The notes beneath the pieces were generated by a model. It made no database searches and was not told where the DNA came from. It was given only the letters and a program-made list of their open reading frames with translations. The position numbers and the translations under genes were made by a program. A DNA stretch of 61,645 bases from Paraburkholderia tagetis (GTDB lineage: Bacteria > Pseudomonadota > Gammaproteobacteria > Burkholderiales > Burkholderiaceae): NCBI RefSeq assembly GCF_022213065.1, contig NZ_JAKLJA010000040.1, forward strand, positions 1 through 61,645, read 5' to 3'. Shown here one piece after another: positions 33,872 through 43,900 of the stretch (position 1 is the stretch's first letter; the number at the start of each line of letters is the position of its first letter).

Positions 33872-35080
33872 ATGAAACGCGAACCCGCACCCGCACTCAT
33901 GCCGCTGCCCACGCTGCTGCCCGAAATCGAAATCGATGCCGAGACTTTCATTGGCATCCGCAGGCAGATCCATTCGCAGCCCGAACTAGGATTCGAGGTA
34001 GGCGCCACCGCGAAACTGGTAGCGATGCTGCTCGAAAAGTGGGGCTATGAGGTCCACACGGGCATCGGTCGCAGCGGCGTAGTGGGGCAGTTGAAAGTGG
34101 GCAAGGGAACGCGGCGTCTTGGCATACGCGCCGACATGGATGCGCTGCCCATCATCGAGAACACGGGCCTCCCGTATGCAAGCCAGAACGCGGGCAAGAT
34201 GCACGCATGCGGTCACGACGGTCACACGGCAATCCTGCTGGCGGCGGCCAAAACGCTTGCGCAGCGGCGTGACTTCGACGGCACGCTCAACCTCATCTTC
34301 CAGCCTGACGAAGAGAACCTGTGCGGCGCGAAAGCGATGATCGACGACGGGCTGTTCGAGCGCTTCCCGTGCGATGCCGTCTACGCGCTGCACAACTTGC
34401 CGGGCGTGCCCGCCGGCACGTTCCGCGTGCTTGCGGGGCCGGTGAGCCTGTCGTCCGATGTGGCCGACGTCACGGTCAAGGGCGTGGGCGGCCATGGGGC
34501 CATGCCGCACCTCACGAAGGACCCCATCGTGGCGGCAGCCGCGATCGTCACGGCGTTGCAGACGATCGTCGCACGCAACGTCGCGCCTGACGACACCGCC
34601 GTGGTCTCGGTGGGTTTCATCAAGGGCGGCGCTACCCACAACGTGATACCGGAGACGGTGACGCTAGGCATCAACGTGCGCGCGGCGCGCCCCGAGACGC
34701 GCGAGCTGGTGGAGCAGCGCGTGCGCGAGATCGTGGCGGCCACGGCACAGGCGCACGGGGTTCAGGCGGATATCGATTACCGGCAGCTCACCCCGTCGAT
34801 GATCAATACGCCCGATGAAACGTTGCTTGCGCAACGGGTTTGCGCGGAGCTGGTGGGGGAGCAGAACGTCGTCGTGCAGGGGTCGAAGGGCTCGAACGGC
34901 AGTGAAGATTTTGCGTGGATGCTCAAGGCGGTGCCGGGCTGTTATCTGCTGCTCGGCAATGGCGAAGGCGAATTCGGCGGTTGCATGATCCACAATCCCG
35001 GCTACGACTTCAACGACCGGGTGCTGCCGCTCGGCGCGGCGGTGTGGGTGCGGCTCGCGCAGCGCTTTCTTGCGGGATGA
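33872..35080 (+). CDS. M20-family amidohydrolase (hippurate/IAA-amino-acid hydrolase type)
   Basis: 402 residues from ATG 33872 with AAGGA upstream; the frame to 33653 is excluded because it runs through the repeat. Dinuclear-metal motifs: IRADMDALPI, KMHACGHDGHTA (Cys and His ligands), IFQPDEENLCGAKAM and VYALHNLPG. The dimerisation domain sits around residues 190-300. Cleaves amide bonds of N-acyl amino acids. Follows an MHS transporter, suggesting import then hydrolysis. Cytoplasmic. Confidence 0.92.
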   Translation: MKREPAPALMPLPTLLPEIEIDAETFIGIRRQIHSQPELGFEVGATAKLVAMLLEKWGYEVHTGIGRSGVVGQLKVGKGTRRLGIRADMDALPIIENTGLPYASQNAGKMHACGHDGHTAILLAAAKTLAQRRDFDGTLNLIFQPDEENLCGAKAMIDDGLFERFPCDAVYALHNLPGVPAGTFRVLAGPVSLSSDVADVTVKGVGGHGAMPHLTKDPIVAAAAIVTALQTIVARNVAPDDTAVVSVGFIKGGATHNVIPETVTLGINVRAARPETRELVEQRVREIVAATAQAHGVQADIDYRQLTPSMINTPDETLLAQRVCAELVGEQNVVVQGSKGSNGSEDFAWMLKAVPGCYLLLGNGEGEFGGCMIHNPGYDFNDRVLPLGAAVWVRLAQRFLAG

Positions 35081-35159
35081 AAACGTTGCGCTGACGAGTA
35101 GGTGTTTTGCGGCCGGACATGATGCGGGTGGCGACCGGGCCTCCGGCCCGCCGGCCCGC

Positions 35160-35279
35160 TTATTCTTCGCGACCCATGCCCGCGACGATGAGCATGCGCT
35201 CGGCCAGCACCGCGTCGCGCTTCGCGAGCAGGTGGCCGCGCAGGATCTTCGCGAGCGCGGGCCCGTTGCGGGCTTCGAG
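35160..35279 (-). pseudogene. C-terminal remnant of a GntR/FadR-type regulator (FCD domain)
   Basis: On the minus strand 39 residues, LEARNGPALAKILRGHLLAK followed by RDAVLAERMLIVAGMGREE and a stop at 35160, resemble the final helices of FCD-domain regulators. Upstream the frame passes directly into a dispersed repeat (35289-35369) that supplies an unrelated start beginning MPHGARSAAGG. The wing-helix DNA-binding part is gone. Confidence 0.58.
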
Positions 35280-35288
35280 CGGGGTGCA

Positions 35289-35369
35289 GGAGCGTCTGCC
35301 ATCACTCGTGTTCCGCCGGAGTGACCAAGGACTCATACCTCCGGCGGCGCTGCGCGCGCCGTGGGGCAT
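35289..35369. repeat. solo copy of the inner part of the 51-kb inverted-repeat element
   Basis: 81 bases here align with 51283-51363: both run from GGAGCGTCTGCCA to CGCGCGCCGTGGGGCAT with shared CTCCGGCGGCGCT. The copy abuts the broken end of the GntR/FCD remnant, so insertion or deletion at the repeat probably truncated that gene. Confidence 0.72.
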
Positions 35370-35398
35370 AACTCAATACACCCCACCGGATGCGCGCC

Positions 35399-36796
35399 TT
35401 ATTCCTCCATCAAGCGTGCGCGGATTTTCTTGCCTTTCACCTTGCCGGCGTTGAGGCGGTTGACCGCCTTGCGCGCGATGCTGCGCTCCACAGCCACGTA
35501 GGTCGAAAAATCCGTGACGTTGATCTTGCCGATCTGCGCGCCGCTGAAGCCCGCCTCGCCAGTGAGCGCGCCCAGCACGTCGCCGGGTCGGATCTTTTCT
35601 TTGCGTCCGCCGAGAATCTGTACGGTCTCCATGGGCGGCAGCAACGGCGCGTCGCTCGCCGGCGTGAGCGCCGCAAGCGGTTGCCATTCGACTTCGCGTT
35701 TGAGCGCTTGCTCGATGCCGCCCACGCGGCCCATTTCGTTCATGCTCGCAAGGCTCAGCGCCCAGCCGTCCTGATCCGCGCGTCCCGTGCGGCCGATGCG
35801 GTGCACGTAGACCTCGGGGTCGGGCGTGACGTCGACGTTGATCACCGCTTCGAGTTGCGCGATGTCGAGACCCCGCGCGGCCACGTCGGTCGCCACCAGC
35901 ACCGAGCAGCTGCGGTTCGCGAACTGGATCAGCACCTGGTCGCGCTCGCGCTGATCGAGCTCGCCATGCAGCGCGAGCGCATGAAAGCCCTGCGCGCGCA
36001 GCACGTCGAGCAAGTCGCGGCATTGCTGCTTGGTGTTGCAGAACGCCAGCGTGCTCACAGGACGATAGTGATTGAGCAGCATGCCCACCGCGTGCAGGCG
36101 CTCGTCGTCGGCGACTTCATAGAAACGCTGGCGGATCTTGCTGTCGTCGTGATGCTCTTCGAGCTTCACTTCCTTGGGATTGCGAAGGAATTGCTGGCTC
36201 AGCTTCGCGATGCCTTCCGGGTAGGTGGCGGAGAAGAGCAGCGTCTGGCGCTCCTTGGGACATTGCCGCGCCACCTTGGCGATATCGTCGAAGAAACCCA
36301 TGTCGAGCATGCGGTCCGCTTCGTCGAGCACGAGCGTATTGAGCGCGTCGAGCGAAAGGATGCCGCGCTCGAGGTGATCCATGATGCGGCCCGGCGTGCC
36401 GACGATGATATGCGCGCCGTGCTCGAGGCTCGCCGTCTGCGGCTTCATTGGCGTGCCGCCGCACAGCGTGAGCACCTTGATGTTCTCTTCGGCGCGCGCG
36501 AGACGGCGGATTTCCTGCGCGACCTGATCGGCTAGCTCGCGCGTGGGGCAGAGGATCATCGCCTGCACGTCGAGGCGGCGCGCATCGAGCTTCGCAAGCA
36601 GCGCGAGCGAGAAGGCGGCGGTCTTGCCGCTGCCCGTCTTGGCCTGGGCGATGAGATCGTGGCCCGCGAGCGCGATCGGCAGGCTGGCGGCCTGGATGGG
36701 CGTCATCTCGACATAGCCGAGCCGCGTGAGGTTCTCGAGCGCGGCGGGTGCGAGCGCAAGCGCGCTGAAGGGCGTGGCGGTGGGTGTGTTCGTCAT
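35399..36796 (-). CDS. dbpA: ATP-dependent RNA helicase DbpA
   Basis: 465 residues from ATG 36796 (MTNTPTATPFSALAL); the longer frame is rejected. DEAD-box motifs: Q motif MTPIQAASLP, Walker A AKTGSGKT, PTRELADQ, GTPGR, DEAD in LVLDEADRMLDMGF, SAT, LVATDVAARGLDI and HRIGRTGRA. The C-terminal ~75 residues (ILGGRKEKIRPGDVLGALTG to AVERSIARKAVNRLNAGKVK) form the DbpA RNA-binding domain that recognises 23S rRNA hairpin 92. Acts in large-subunit assembly. Confidence 0.95.
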   Translation of the reverse strand: MTNTPTATPFSALALAPAALENLTRLGYVEMTPIQAASLPIALAGHDLIAQAKTGSGKTAAFSLALLAKLDARRLDVQAMILCPTRELADQVAQEIRRLARAEENIKVLTLCGGTPMKPQTASLEHGAHIIVGTPGRIMDHLERGILSLDALNTLVLDEADRMLDMGFFDDIAKVARQCPKERQTLLFSATYPEGIAKLSQQFLRNPKEVKLEEHHDDSKIRQRFYEVADDERLHAVGMLLNHYRPVSTLAFCNTKQQCRDLLDVLRAQGFHALALHGELDQRERDQVLIQFANRSCSVLVATDVAARGLDIAQLEAVINVDVTPDPEVYVHRIGRTGRADQDGWALSLASMNEMGRVGGIEQALKREVEWQPLAALTPASDAPLLPPMETVQILGGRKEKIRPGDVLGALTGEAGFSGAQIGKINVTDFSTYVAVERSIARKAVNRLNAGKVKGKKIRARLMEE

Positions 36797-37108
36797 GTGG
36801 TCTTGCGCCCCGGAGGCGGATGCCGCGCGGCGGTCGCCCGGAGGGCGAGGCGCGGCTGGGATGGATCGGGCGGCGATGGGACATCGCGCGTGGCGCAATT
36901 CTAGCCGATGCGCGCTGGCGGGCGTTTCGTTTGTCCATTGTCAACGGGATGGGTCTTTCCCGCGACCTTGTGTGCCCCGAATCAGCGAACCCGCTGAATT
37001 TAAGAATTTTCGTGTTTAAAGATAAAACTCGCTCCTTCAAGATAAATCCCGGGCGACCCGGACGGCCGCTCGTGCATTGCAAGTTCTATCTTCGGAAAGG
37101 AGCGGCAT
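36797..37108. other. gap between dbpA and the repeat protein gene
   Basis: 312 bases holding the divergent promoters. The stretch 37000-37060 is A+T-rich. AAAGGAG at 37096-37102 is the ribosome site of the next gene. No gene or strong repeat seen. Confidence 0.5.
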
Positions 37109-37894
37109 ATGAAGGATGCAGTGACGGGGCGTGATTTCGCCCGTCTGGGGCCGGGCGCGGACGCGCCCCGAGAAACCGCAGAGAAGCCAACGCTTCGGTT
37201 TGACCAGCTAATTGCCCAACTCGCGGCACCTGCGAGTGGCGTCGCCGACCCTTCTCACGGACAGGCTGGCCGCCGATACGGTCCAAGCATTCGGGAGGCG
37301 AGCAAAGATCGTCAATGGACGCCGGAGAATATTGCGCTACTCGGGACAATGGCCGATGCACAGGTGGCAAAGCGAATCGGCGGTATTTCTTTTATCACCG
37401 TGCAAAAGAAGCGGCAGGCATTGGGCATTCCTCCTGCGACGCCCGCGTCCCGCCCGTGGACACCCGAGCACATCGCCATGCTCGGTGCGCGATCCGATGC
37501 CGAATTGGCGCGGCTTACGGGCCGCTCGACAAAAGCCGTCAATCAGAAGCGCATCAAGCTTGGCATTCCCTCGGTGTGCGAACAGCGCAGCGCAGGTCGT
37601 CACAAGTGGACGCTGGAACACCTCTCGATGCTGGGAACGCTGCCTGACAAGGAGGTCGGCGCACGGATCGGCCTGAGCGCATACACCGTTTGTATAAAGC
37701 GCCGCAGCCTGCGGATCCGTGCCGCAAAACCGCACGATGGCTGGCACAACGACGATATCGCGCTGCTTGGCACGATGTCCGATGCGCAAGTCGCGCAGCG
37801 CCTCGGCGTGAAGCGGCATGTCGTTACTCGCAAGCGTCGCGTGTTGGGAATTCCATCGACGCGCGCTCGATCATGTGCAGCCTCTCATCGTTGA
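37109..37894 (+). CDS. protein with four tandem HTH-like (Myb/homeodomain-style) repeats
   Basis: 261 residues, ATG 37109 with AAAGGAGCGGCAT upstream. After a 65-residue leader come four units starting at W70, W117, W167 and W212. The pattern is W-x8-LG-x3-D-x2-V-x7-G, then a helix with VxxKRxxLGIP. Units 1 and 4 are nearly alike (IALLGTMADAQVAKRIG and IALLGTMSDAQVAQRLG). Each looks like a three-helix DNA-binding module, so the protein may contact a long or repeated site. Family not recognised. It is adjacent to a convergent DsbA-family gene, with no shared operon. Confidence 0.72.
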   Translation: MKDAVTGRDFARLGPGADAPRETAEKPTLRFDQLIAQLAAPASGVADPSHGQAGRRYGPSIREASKDRQWTPENIALLGTMADAQVAKRIGGISFITVQKKRQALGIPPATPASRPWTPEHIAMLGARSDAELARLTGRSTKAVNQKRIKLGIPSVCEQRSAGRHKWTLEHLSMLGTLPDKEVGARIGLSAYTVCIKRRSLRIRAAKPHDGWHNDDIALLGTMSDAQVAQRLGVKRHVVTRKRRVLGIPSTRARSCAASHR

Positions 37895-37905
37895 TGCGTG
37901 TGGCT

Positions 37906-38547
37906 TCAGCCCTCGGCGAGAATCTGCTTGATGGCGTTCTCGAACGTTTCCACGGGCTGGCCGCCGCTCACCAGATACTGCTGGTTGAAGACGATGGCCG
38001 GCACCGACTGGATGCCCATTGCCTGCGCGTGCTGTTCTTCTGCGCGAACCTCGTCGGCATAAGCGCCGCTTTGCAGTACGGTGCGCGCCTGAACCGCGTC
38101 CAGTCCCACCGATTGCGCGGCCTGAACCAGCATGTCGTGGTCGCTCGTGTCCTTGCCTTCGCCGTGATAGGCGCGCAGCAGCGCGAGCTTGAGCGGCAAC
38201 GGCTTGCCTTCGAGGCTCGCCCAATGCAGCAGGCGATGGGCGTCGAAGGTGTTATAGATGCGCGTGCGCGGCCCGAACGTGAAGCCCACGCTTGCACCGC
38301 GCTCGCGGATTGCTTCTTGCGTTTGCGCGATCTGCTCCGGTGTGCGGCCATATTTCTTGCCGAGATAATCGACGATGGCCTCGCCGCCCGGCCCCATGTC
38401 GGGGTTCAGTTCGAACGGGTGTACGGCGATGGTTGCGTCGACGGTGTCGCCCAGGTTCTTCAGTGCCTGCAGCAGCGAGGAAAGGCCAATCGCGCACCAG
38501 GGGCACGCGATATCGGAGACGAAATCGATTTGAAGCGCTTGTTTCAT
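37906..38547 (-). CDS. DsbA-family (FrnE-like) oxidoreductase
   Basis: 213 residues from ATG 38547. Thioredoxin fold with CPWC active site in DIACPWCAIGLSSLLQAL, helical insertion with HRLLHWASLEGKPLPLKLALLRAYHGEG, and cis-Pro loop SVPAIVFNQQYLVSGGQP. No signal peptide, so it is cytoplasmic like FrnE/HCCA-isomerase relatives rather than a periplasmic DsbA. Confidence 0.9.
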   Translation of the reverse strand: MKQALQIDFVSDIACPWCAIGLSSLLQALKNLGDTVDATIAVHPFELNPDMGPGGEAIVDYLGKKYGRTPEQIAQTQEAIRERGASVGFTFGPRTRIYNTFDAHRLLHWASLEGKPLPLKLALLRAYHGEGKDTSDHDMLVQAAQSVGLDAVQARTVLQSGAYADEVRAEEQHAQAMGIQSVPAIVFNQQYLVSGGQPVETFENAIKQILAEG

Positions 38548-38694
38548 GGCTTTACCGATGGAGTGAAAGTTTTTTTGGCGCATCGGCTGTGCCAATGCGG
38601 CTCACGCGAGCGGGCATACTGGGATTCTCGCACGTCCTTGAGAGCGGGCGCGTGGCCGCGCGGGATCTGGCGAAGCTCGGGCAGCGAGATCGTT

Positions 38695-38781
38695 CGCGTT
38701 TCCTTGTGATCGTGTCGGTCTATTAGCGTTGCCCCTGTGCGGGGCGGCACTAATAGACCACCACGAACACAAGGAAACGCG
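38695..38781. repeat. dispersed repeat, compact form
   Basis: Begins CGCGTTTCCTTGTGATCGTG and ends CCACGAACACAAGGAAACGCG, inverted arms of about 30 bp that include GGTCTATTAG and CTAATAGACC. The centre GTTGCCCCTGTGCGGGGCGGC is shared with the other family copies. Lies between two minus-strand genes. Confidence 0.8.
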
Positions 38782-38836
38782 AAAAAACCAGCCACCACAA
38801 ACCAGACCGATTGCAAAACAGCCCCACGCCACCGCA

Positions 38837-40420
38837 TCAGAAGTTATCAAAGAAGCCGCGCGCAGCGACCATACAGAACGGCGCGACGATATCGGGGTGA
38901 TAAGCCTGCAGGACGGCGGAAAGCCCATTATCGGTTGCACCGGCCTGAACGGCGTGCGCTGCGACGGCAGCTTTGGCCTGCGCAAAGCCGGTCTTGAGCG
39001 CAGCAAACGGATCATTCGCACCGGGCGCGGAATCGACATCGAGAACGCTCGTCAACCCTTGCGCGACATGAGCATTTTTCCAGTAGACCTGCTCGATTTC
39101 CGCGTTGAAGAAAAACACCATCGGGTCGAGGTGGCCGCCGCACAGGAGTACCGGCGCGCGCGGCACCCAGTTGCGCAGATCGTTGCGCTTGAATGCCTGA
39201 CGCAGCGGTTGAGCCGGATTGGCAGCGGGCGCCATCGCCGTGGTTGGCGCGGGGTAAGCGCCATCGGGATTGACGACCTGGTCTTCGAGCATGCTCAGGC
39301 GATAAGCATTACGCACGAGATTCGACGTGCCGAATCCCGACGCGAACAACGGCGTCAATTCCGCAGGCACGAGCGGTGGCGCACTGGGCGGCGTGAGCGA
39401 AGCGAACTGCGGTGCGGGCGGCTGGCTATTGAAGAGTTGCGTTGCAGGCAGCTTGCCTTTGGCAAATAGCGTATCCGTTGGCACGACGCTCGGCAGCAGG
39501 TTTTCTATGCCGGGGGCATACGCCGCCTCGTAAAAATCGCCGGGCTGGCGATAGAGGTTGCCATACGCGTGCTGGTAGCTCGTGGTCACCAGCACTGTGA
39601 AGATCGTGGAGCCGAGGTCGACCTCGCCCTGGACCATCGCGTCGGCCATTGCGGCCAGCGCATACGGGCCCGAGCCGGGCGCGGAGGCCGTGACCTGAAT
39701 GCCGGCCGCCTGCAATGCGCGATGCGTGGCGAGCGCCACGTAGCCGCCCTGCGAATACCCGGTGACGAACAGCTTGCCGTTTTCGCGCGTCCTGCTTCCA
39801 TGGCCCGGAAGCGTCATCACGAGGCGAGCCGCGTGCAATGAATCGATCACGTCGGCCGATTGCTGGTCGCCGTTCAGGTAGGGGTGGTACGGCAACGGCG
39901 AGCCCGAGTAGCCGGCATAGTTGCTCGCCACCACGATGTAACCTTGCGCGGCGTAGATCGCTGCCACGGCGATACCTTCGCCCGCGCCGTCGCCGTTGGC
40001 CGGGTCCGTCTGGGTAATGTCGGCGATGTTGTAGTTGCGGTAGGTCGTCGTTCCGTGGGCATACAACATGAGGGGATGCGGACCCGTGCAGGACGCGCCG
40101 CCGCCGGGCACCATCAAGGCCGCGCTCGACACCGTGGGTTCGCCAGCGCCACCTGTCGTGCGATAGCGGAAGTACTTGATTTCGATGTCGCAGCGCGGTG
40201 TGCCGGCAATCTGGAGCAATTGCTGACCGGTCGCGCTGGTACTCAGCAGCTTGGTGAAGTCACGCGCGCTCAGGCGCAGGCTCGTCCGCTGCTCGATCAA
40301 CTGGCCTCGGGAAACACAACTCGCGCCACTACAGGTCGAACCCGCCTGCACCATCGTACAGGCACTCGATAACAGCAACGTCAGCATGGCCACGCCCACG
40401 TTTCGCATCGCTCCTTGCAT
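38837..40420 (-). CDS. secreted lipase-family lipoprotein (alpha/beta hydrolase)
   Basis: 527 residues from ATG 40420 with GGAG upstream. Signal with lipobox SSAC near residue 21. Catalytic Ser223 in VTGYSQGGYVALA; candidate Asp in CGGHLDPMVFF and His near AYHPDIVAP at the end. Oxyanion-side segment MLYAHGTTTY. Similar to secretory lipases of the fungal LIP / bacterial inhibitor-of-KinA-unrelated DUF families that act on esters outside the cell. It is divergent from the di-haem cytochrome operon, so a shared lipid-related role is possible. Confidence 0.82.
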   Translation of the reverse strand: MQGAMRNVGVAMLTLLLSSACTMVQAGSTCSGASCVSRGQLIEQRTSLRLSARDFTKLLSTSATGQQLLQIAGTPRCDIEIKYFRYRTTGGAGEPTVSSAALMVPGGGASCTGPHPLMLYAHGTTTYRNYNIADITQTDPANGDGAGEGIAVAAIYAAQGYIVVASNYAGYSGSPLPYHPYLNGDQQSADVIDSLHAARLVMTLPGHGSRTRENGKLFVTGYSQGGYVALATHRALQAAGIQVTASAPGSGPYALAAMADAMVQGEVDLGSTIFTVLVTTSYQHAYGNLYRQPGDFYEAAYAPGIENLLPSVVPTDTLFAKGKLPATQLFNSQPPAPQFASLTPPSAPPLVPAELTPLFASGFGTSNLVRNAYRLSMLEDQVVNPDGAYPAPTTAMAPAANPAQPLRQAFKRNDLRNWVPRAPVLLCGGHLDPMVFFFNAEIEQVYWKNAHVAQGLTSVLDVDSAPGANDPFAALKTGFAQAKAAVAAHAVQAGATDNGLSAVLQAYHPDIVAPFCMVAARGFFDNF

Positions 40421-40832
40421 CTCAAGCTCCGTATTTATTGGTGTTCGAAAAATGGGGCTGCCTGCTGAGTGAGACGAGTATAGATCAACGCATTCTTTGG
40501 CTGTCACTTATCGCCGTCGCCCGGTCTGCTTACAAAAGTATTTCTGCGATCCAGGAGGCTATATTTCAAGAATTACTTAATATTATTCGCTTCTCTGAAT
40601 TTTTAATAAAACATGCGGCATGATTTAGGCTTTTTCTGCCTGCGCTCGTGGACACAGGCAACTTCATTTCGGAATCCATGAATGGTTGAAAGGTCGTGGA
40701 ACAGGACCTTCCGCGCGTATGGGAATGCCCTGAAATCGCGATTCACTCTTGTTTGCAAATTTAAGAAAAATCGGTTAGCGAACATTTTGCAATTGCGCAC
40801 GTCGGTTGTTTTTCGGGAATTTATTAGTCAAA
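40421..40832. other. A+T-rich gap before the cytochrome operon
   Basis: About 410 bases, clearly poorer in G+C than the flanks (for example 40560-40620), holding the lipase promoter on the minus strand. Small open frames here have no coding character. No repeat or RNA gene recognised. Confidence 0.5.
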
Positions 40833-40885
40833 TTGACATTCGCAATGTGTCGCCTATATTGTCCTCACCTGTCGGATAACAGGTG
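40833..40885 (+). promoter_or_regulatory. sigma70-like promoter with a palindrome at the start site
   Basis: TTGACA at 40833-40838 and TATATT at 40855-40860, 16 bases apart, are near-consensus boxes. Immediately after, CACCTGT (40866-40872) and ACAGGTG (40879-40885) form a perfect 7-bp dyad at the expected +1. This suits a repressor site over the start of the cytochrome/GMC-patatin/kinase transcript. Confidence 0.68.
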
Positions 40886-40957
40886 TAAATGCATTCTGCG
40901 GCAGCTACGCAAAAGTCAATGCGCTTTGGGTTTCGCACCTTCCGGGGAGGGGCGATC

Positions 40958-43900
40958 ATGCGTTTACCGTTCAGTTCACCAAGCGGGCGATCCGCGCTGG
41001 CGTGGCGGCATCGTATTTCGCAGCCGGTAATCTTGAGTGTGTTGCTTCTCTCGTCCTGCATGTTGGCATGGAGGGCGGCGCATGCCGCTGGCACGGCGGC
41101 AGAACTCGAGCATGCGATCGAACGCTATCCGGCTGCGTCGGTTGCACCCACGCTCGCGAAACACGCCCCAGCGGAAGGCGAGGTCGAGAAGGATGCGCCA
41201 TTCGATGAGGCCGGGGCCACGAAAACGGTGGGTGGCGTGCGTCTGTTTCCACGTAACGAACAGTGCTTTCCCACCGAGACGCGAAACATCTTCAGCGAGG
41301 TCGACAAGGTCGTGACCGGCGACGATCATACGCCGCGCCCGATGGACTGGTTCGACGGACACACCGTTCCGAAGACCGCTCGCTCCGCCATCATGGGGCA
41401 GAACACCTGGATGCTCTGGGGCGAGGGTAATGAAGCGTTTTGGGGCTGGGTCCAGGAGAATGGTTACGGGATCGCGGATTTTCTCGTCCTGCTCAATTCG
41501 AAGAACCGGGAGCATCGTTTCAAGGATGGCGGGTTGATCAATCAGCCCGGCATGGTCGAGCGCGACACGCCTTTGACCGGGCTGGGCCTGTATATCGACG
41601 GCCCGGACGGCGACAAGATCAAGATGCATGCGCCCGAGAATGACGTCGGCGCGGACGGGAAACCTGTCGAGCGTGTGGAGAAGCCCGGCGGCGCGGAGCA
41701 CGATCACCAGACTTTTTTCGAGGTCGGCGACCAGTCGCTGTATGACCAGGCCATCGCTCAGCTCGGCGACGATGGCGTCGACCCGCTCGTCTATGGTTAT
41801 CCATCCGGCGTCGTGGGCCTGCGGCTATGGCCGAATCCGGATTTCTTCGGCAATTCGCCGGCCGCGAAGAAAGCACGCGAGCACTGGAACGAGCAGGTCG
41901 TCAGCGATCAGGGCAAACGTTATTACTCGACTGATCCCAGGGACGCGGCCTTTCACGCCGATCCTTTGCTGGTGCGGCCATTTCGCGTCAGCATGGCGTG
42001 CTCGTTCTGTCATATCGGCCCGCATCCGCTCGCGCCGCCGAAGGATCTCGAGCATCCGGAATGGGGGGAGATGTCGAGCATGATTGGCAACCAGTACTGG
42101 CTGCCTTCGAATGCCTTCACGAACCTGAAGAAGCCGGAGAGCTTCCTCTGGCAGTTCGTCGCGAGCCAGCAGCCCGGCACCATCGACACCTCGCTCGTGG
42201 CCACGGACCACATCAACAATCCGAATACGATCAATGCGATATTTGAAGTGAAGGCGCGCCTCGAGCGCGCCGCCGTCAACCCGCCGGAGGAGCAAAGCAA
42301 GCGCAACCTGATGCTGCGCGGCATCGAGGACGCGCCTCTTGTTACGCTCGATCCGCGTCATACGCCGCGTGTGTTGCTCGATGGCGCGGATAGCATCGGC
42401 ATCGAAGGCGCGCTATTGCGGGTGTATCTCAACATCGGCGCGTACTCGGAGCAATGGCGCCGTGTGCAGAATACGATTGTCGGCTTCGTGCCGCAGCGGC
42501 CGTTCGATATCGCGACTATCAAGGCCAAGTCGGTCTACTGGAAAACGACCGAACACTTTCGCGCTGAAGAGCTGGAGAACTTCTTCACCTATGTCACGCA
42601 ATCCGGCGCGACGGTGGCGCAGCCGATGAAACTCGCCTCGACCGAAGAGGGGCTTGCGCGTATCGCCGCCAACAAGGTCGATAGCGACAAAGGCCGCGAC
42701 GTATTCATTCAGAACTGCGCGATCTGTCATTCGAGCAAGCAGCCGCCGAGCCTGCCGATCACCTTTTCGCGCGATTGGCGCACCGCAAAGGCGGATAGCC
42801 TGGGCGGCATCACGCTACCGATGGACTTCGCCGATTGGGACGCGTTCAAGCTGAGCAAGCCCTGGCTCGACTATGTGAATCGGCTCAAGCATTACATCGA
42901 TGCACAGCCGAACAACGGGCAGGATTTTTTCGCGAAGGATAACTATCTTTCTACGGATGTGCGCGTGCCGATCACTCTCGTCGGCACCAATTCACAGCGC
43001 GCAGTCGGCACCAACGGGATGCGCGGCCAGGTCTGGGACAACTTCTCGTCGGAAACCTACAAGTCGCTGCCAGCCGTGGGACTCGTCCACTTCTTCAATC
43101 CGTTCAGGAAGACCCGCGCCGTCGACAAGTGGGGAAACAACGACGAATATGCGCCGCCCGGCGGCGGCCCGGGCTATTACCGGCCGGCCTCGCTCGTCAG
43201 CATCTGGGCAACGGCGCCATTGCTGCACAACAATGCGCTCGGCATCTATAACCGCGATCCGTCGGTCAAGGGCCGGCTCGAAGCCTACGACGACGCGATC
43301 GACAAGTTGCTCGACAATAGCAAGCGTGCCGTCACCGACACGTCCGCGCATGGCGCTGCGCGGCTCGTGAACGTTTATCCCGCACAGAAGGAAGCGTTCT
43401 GCCGCGACCACCCAGCCGATCAGAGCATGGAGTGCAGTGCGCTGCGCGGCGATTTCCGCCGGTCGTTCGCGGCGGCGGGCGTGGCCGATCAACCGGGCTT
43501 CAGGGACACCGGCTTTATCTATAGAACAACGAAGGATTCGTGGATCGATTTCGCGCCGCGATATATCAAGCCGCTCGTCACCGGCGTCCTGGGCGAACGC
43601 TGGGCCGCCTTTCTGTTCCTCTATGTGTGGCTGTTGCTGGGCGTGATCGCCATCGTGCTGATTTTCGTGGGGCAAGCGCGTCTTGCCGGCGGTCTGCTCG
43701 CCTTGCTCGCGGCGGTGCTGGCGGCCTTGTTGCGCGTGTCGGGCGTGGACACGATCTTTGCGTGGCTGTGGTTGATTCCCCTTGTCCCGCTGGTGTTTGC
43801 GGTCGGGTTCTTTCGCTTTCCCAATTGGCGGTTCGCAGCGCGCGTGTTCTTCGTATTGAGCGCCGTGGTGTTCTTCGTCATCGGCGGCACGGCGAAGGCT

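Noticed and set aside
37109..37894. TAL-effector-like repeat protein
   Set aside because: Repeats are about 45-50 residues with HTH pattern, not 33-34 residue TAL units with variable di-residues.
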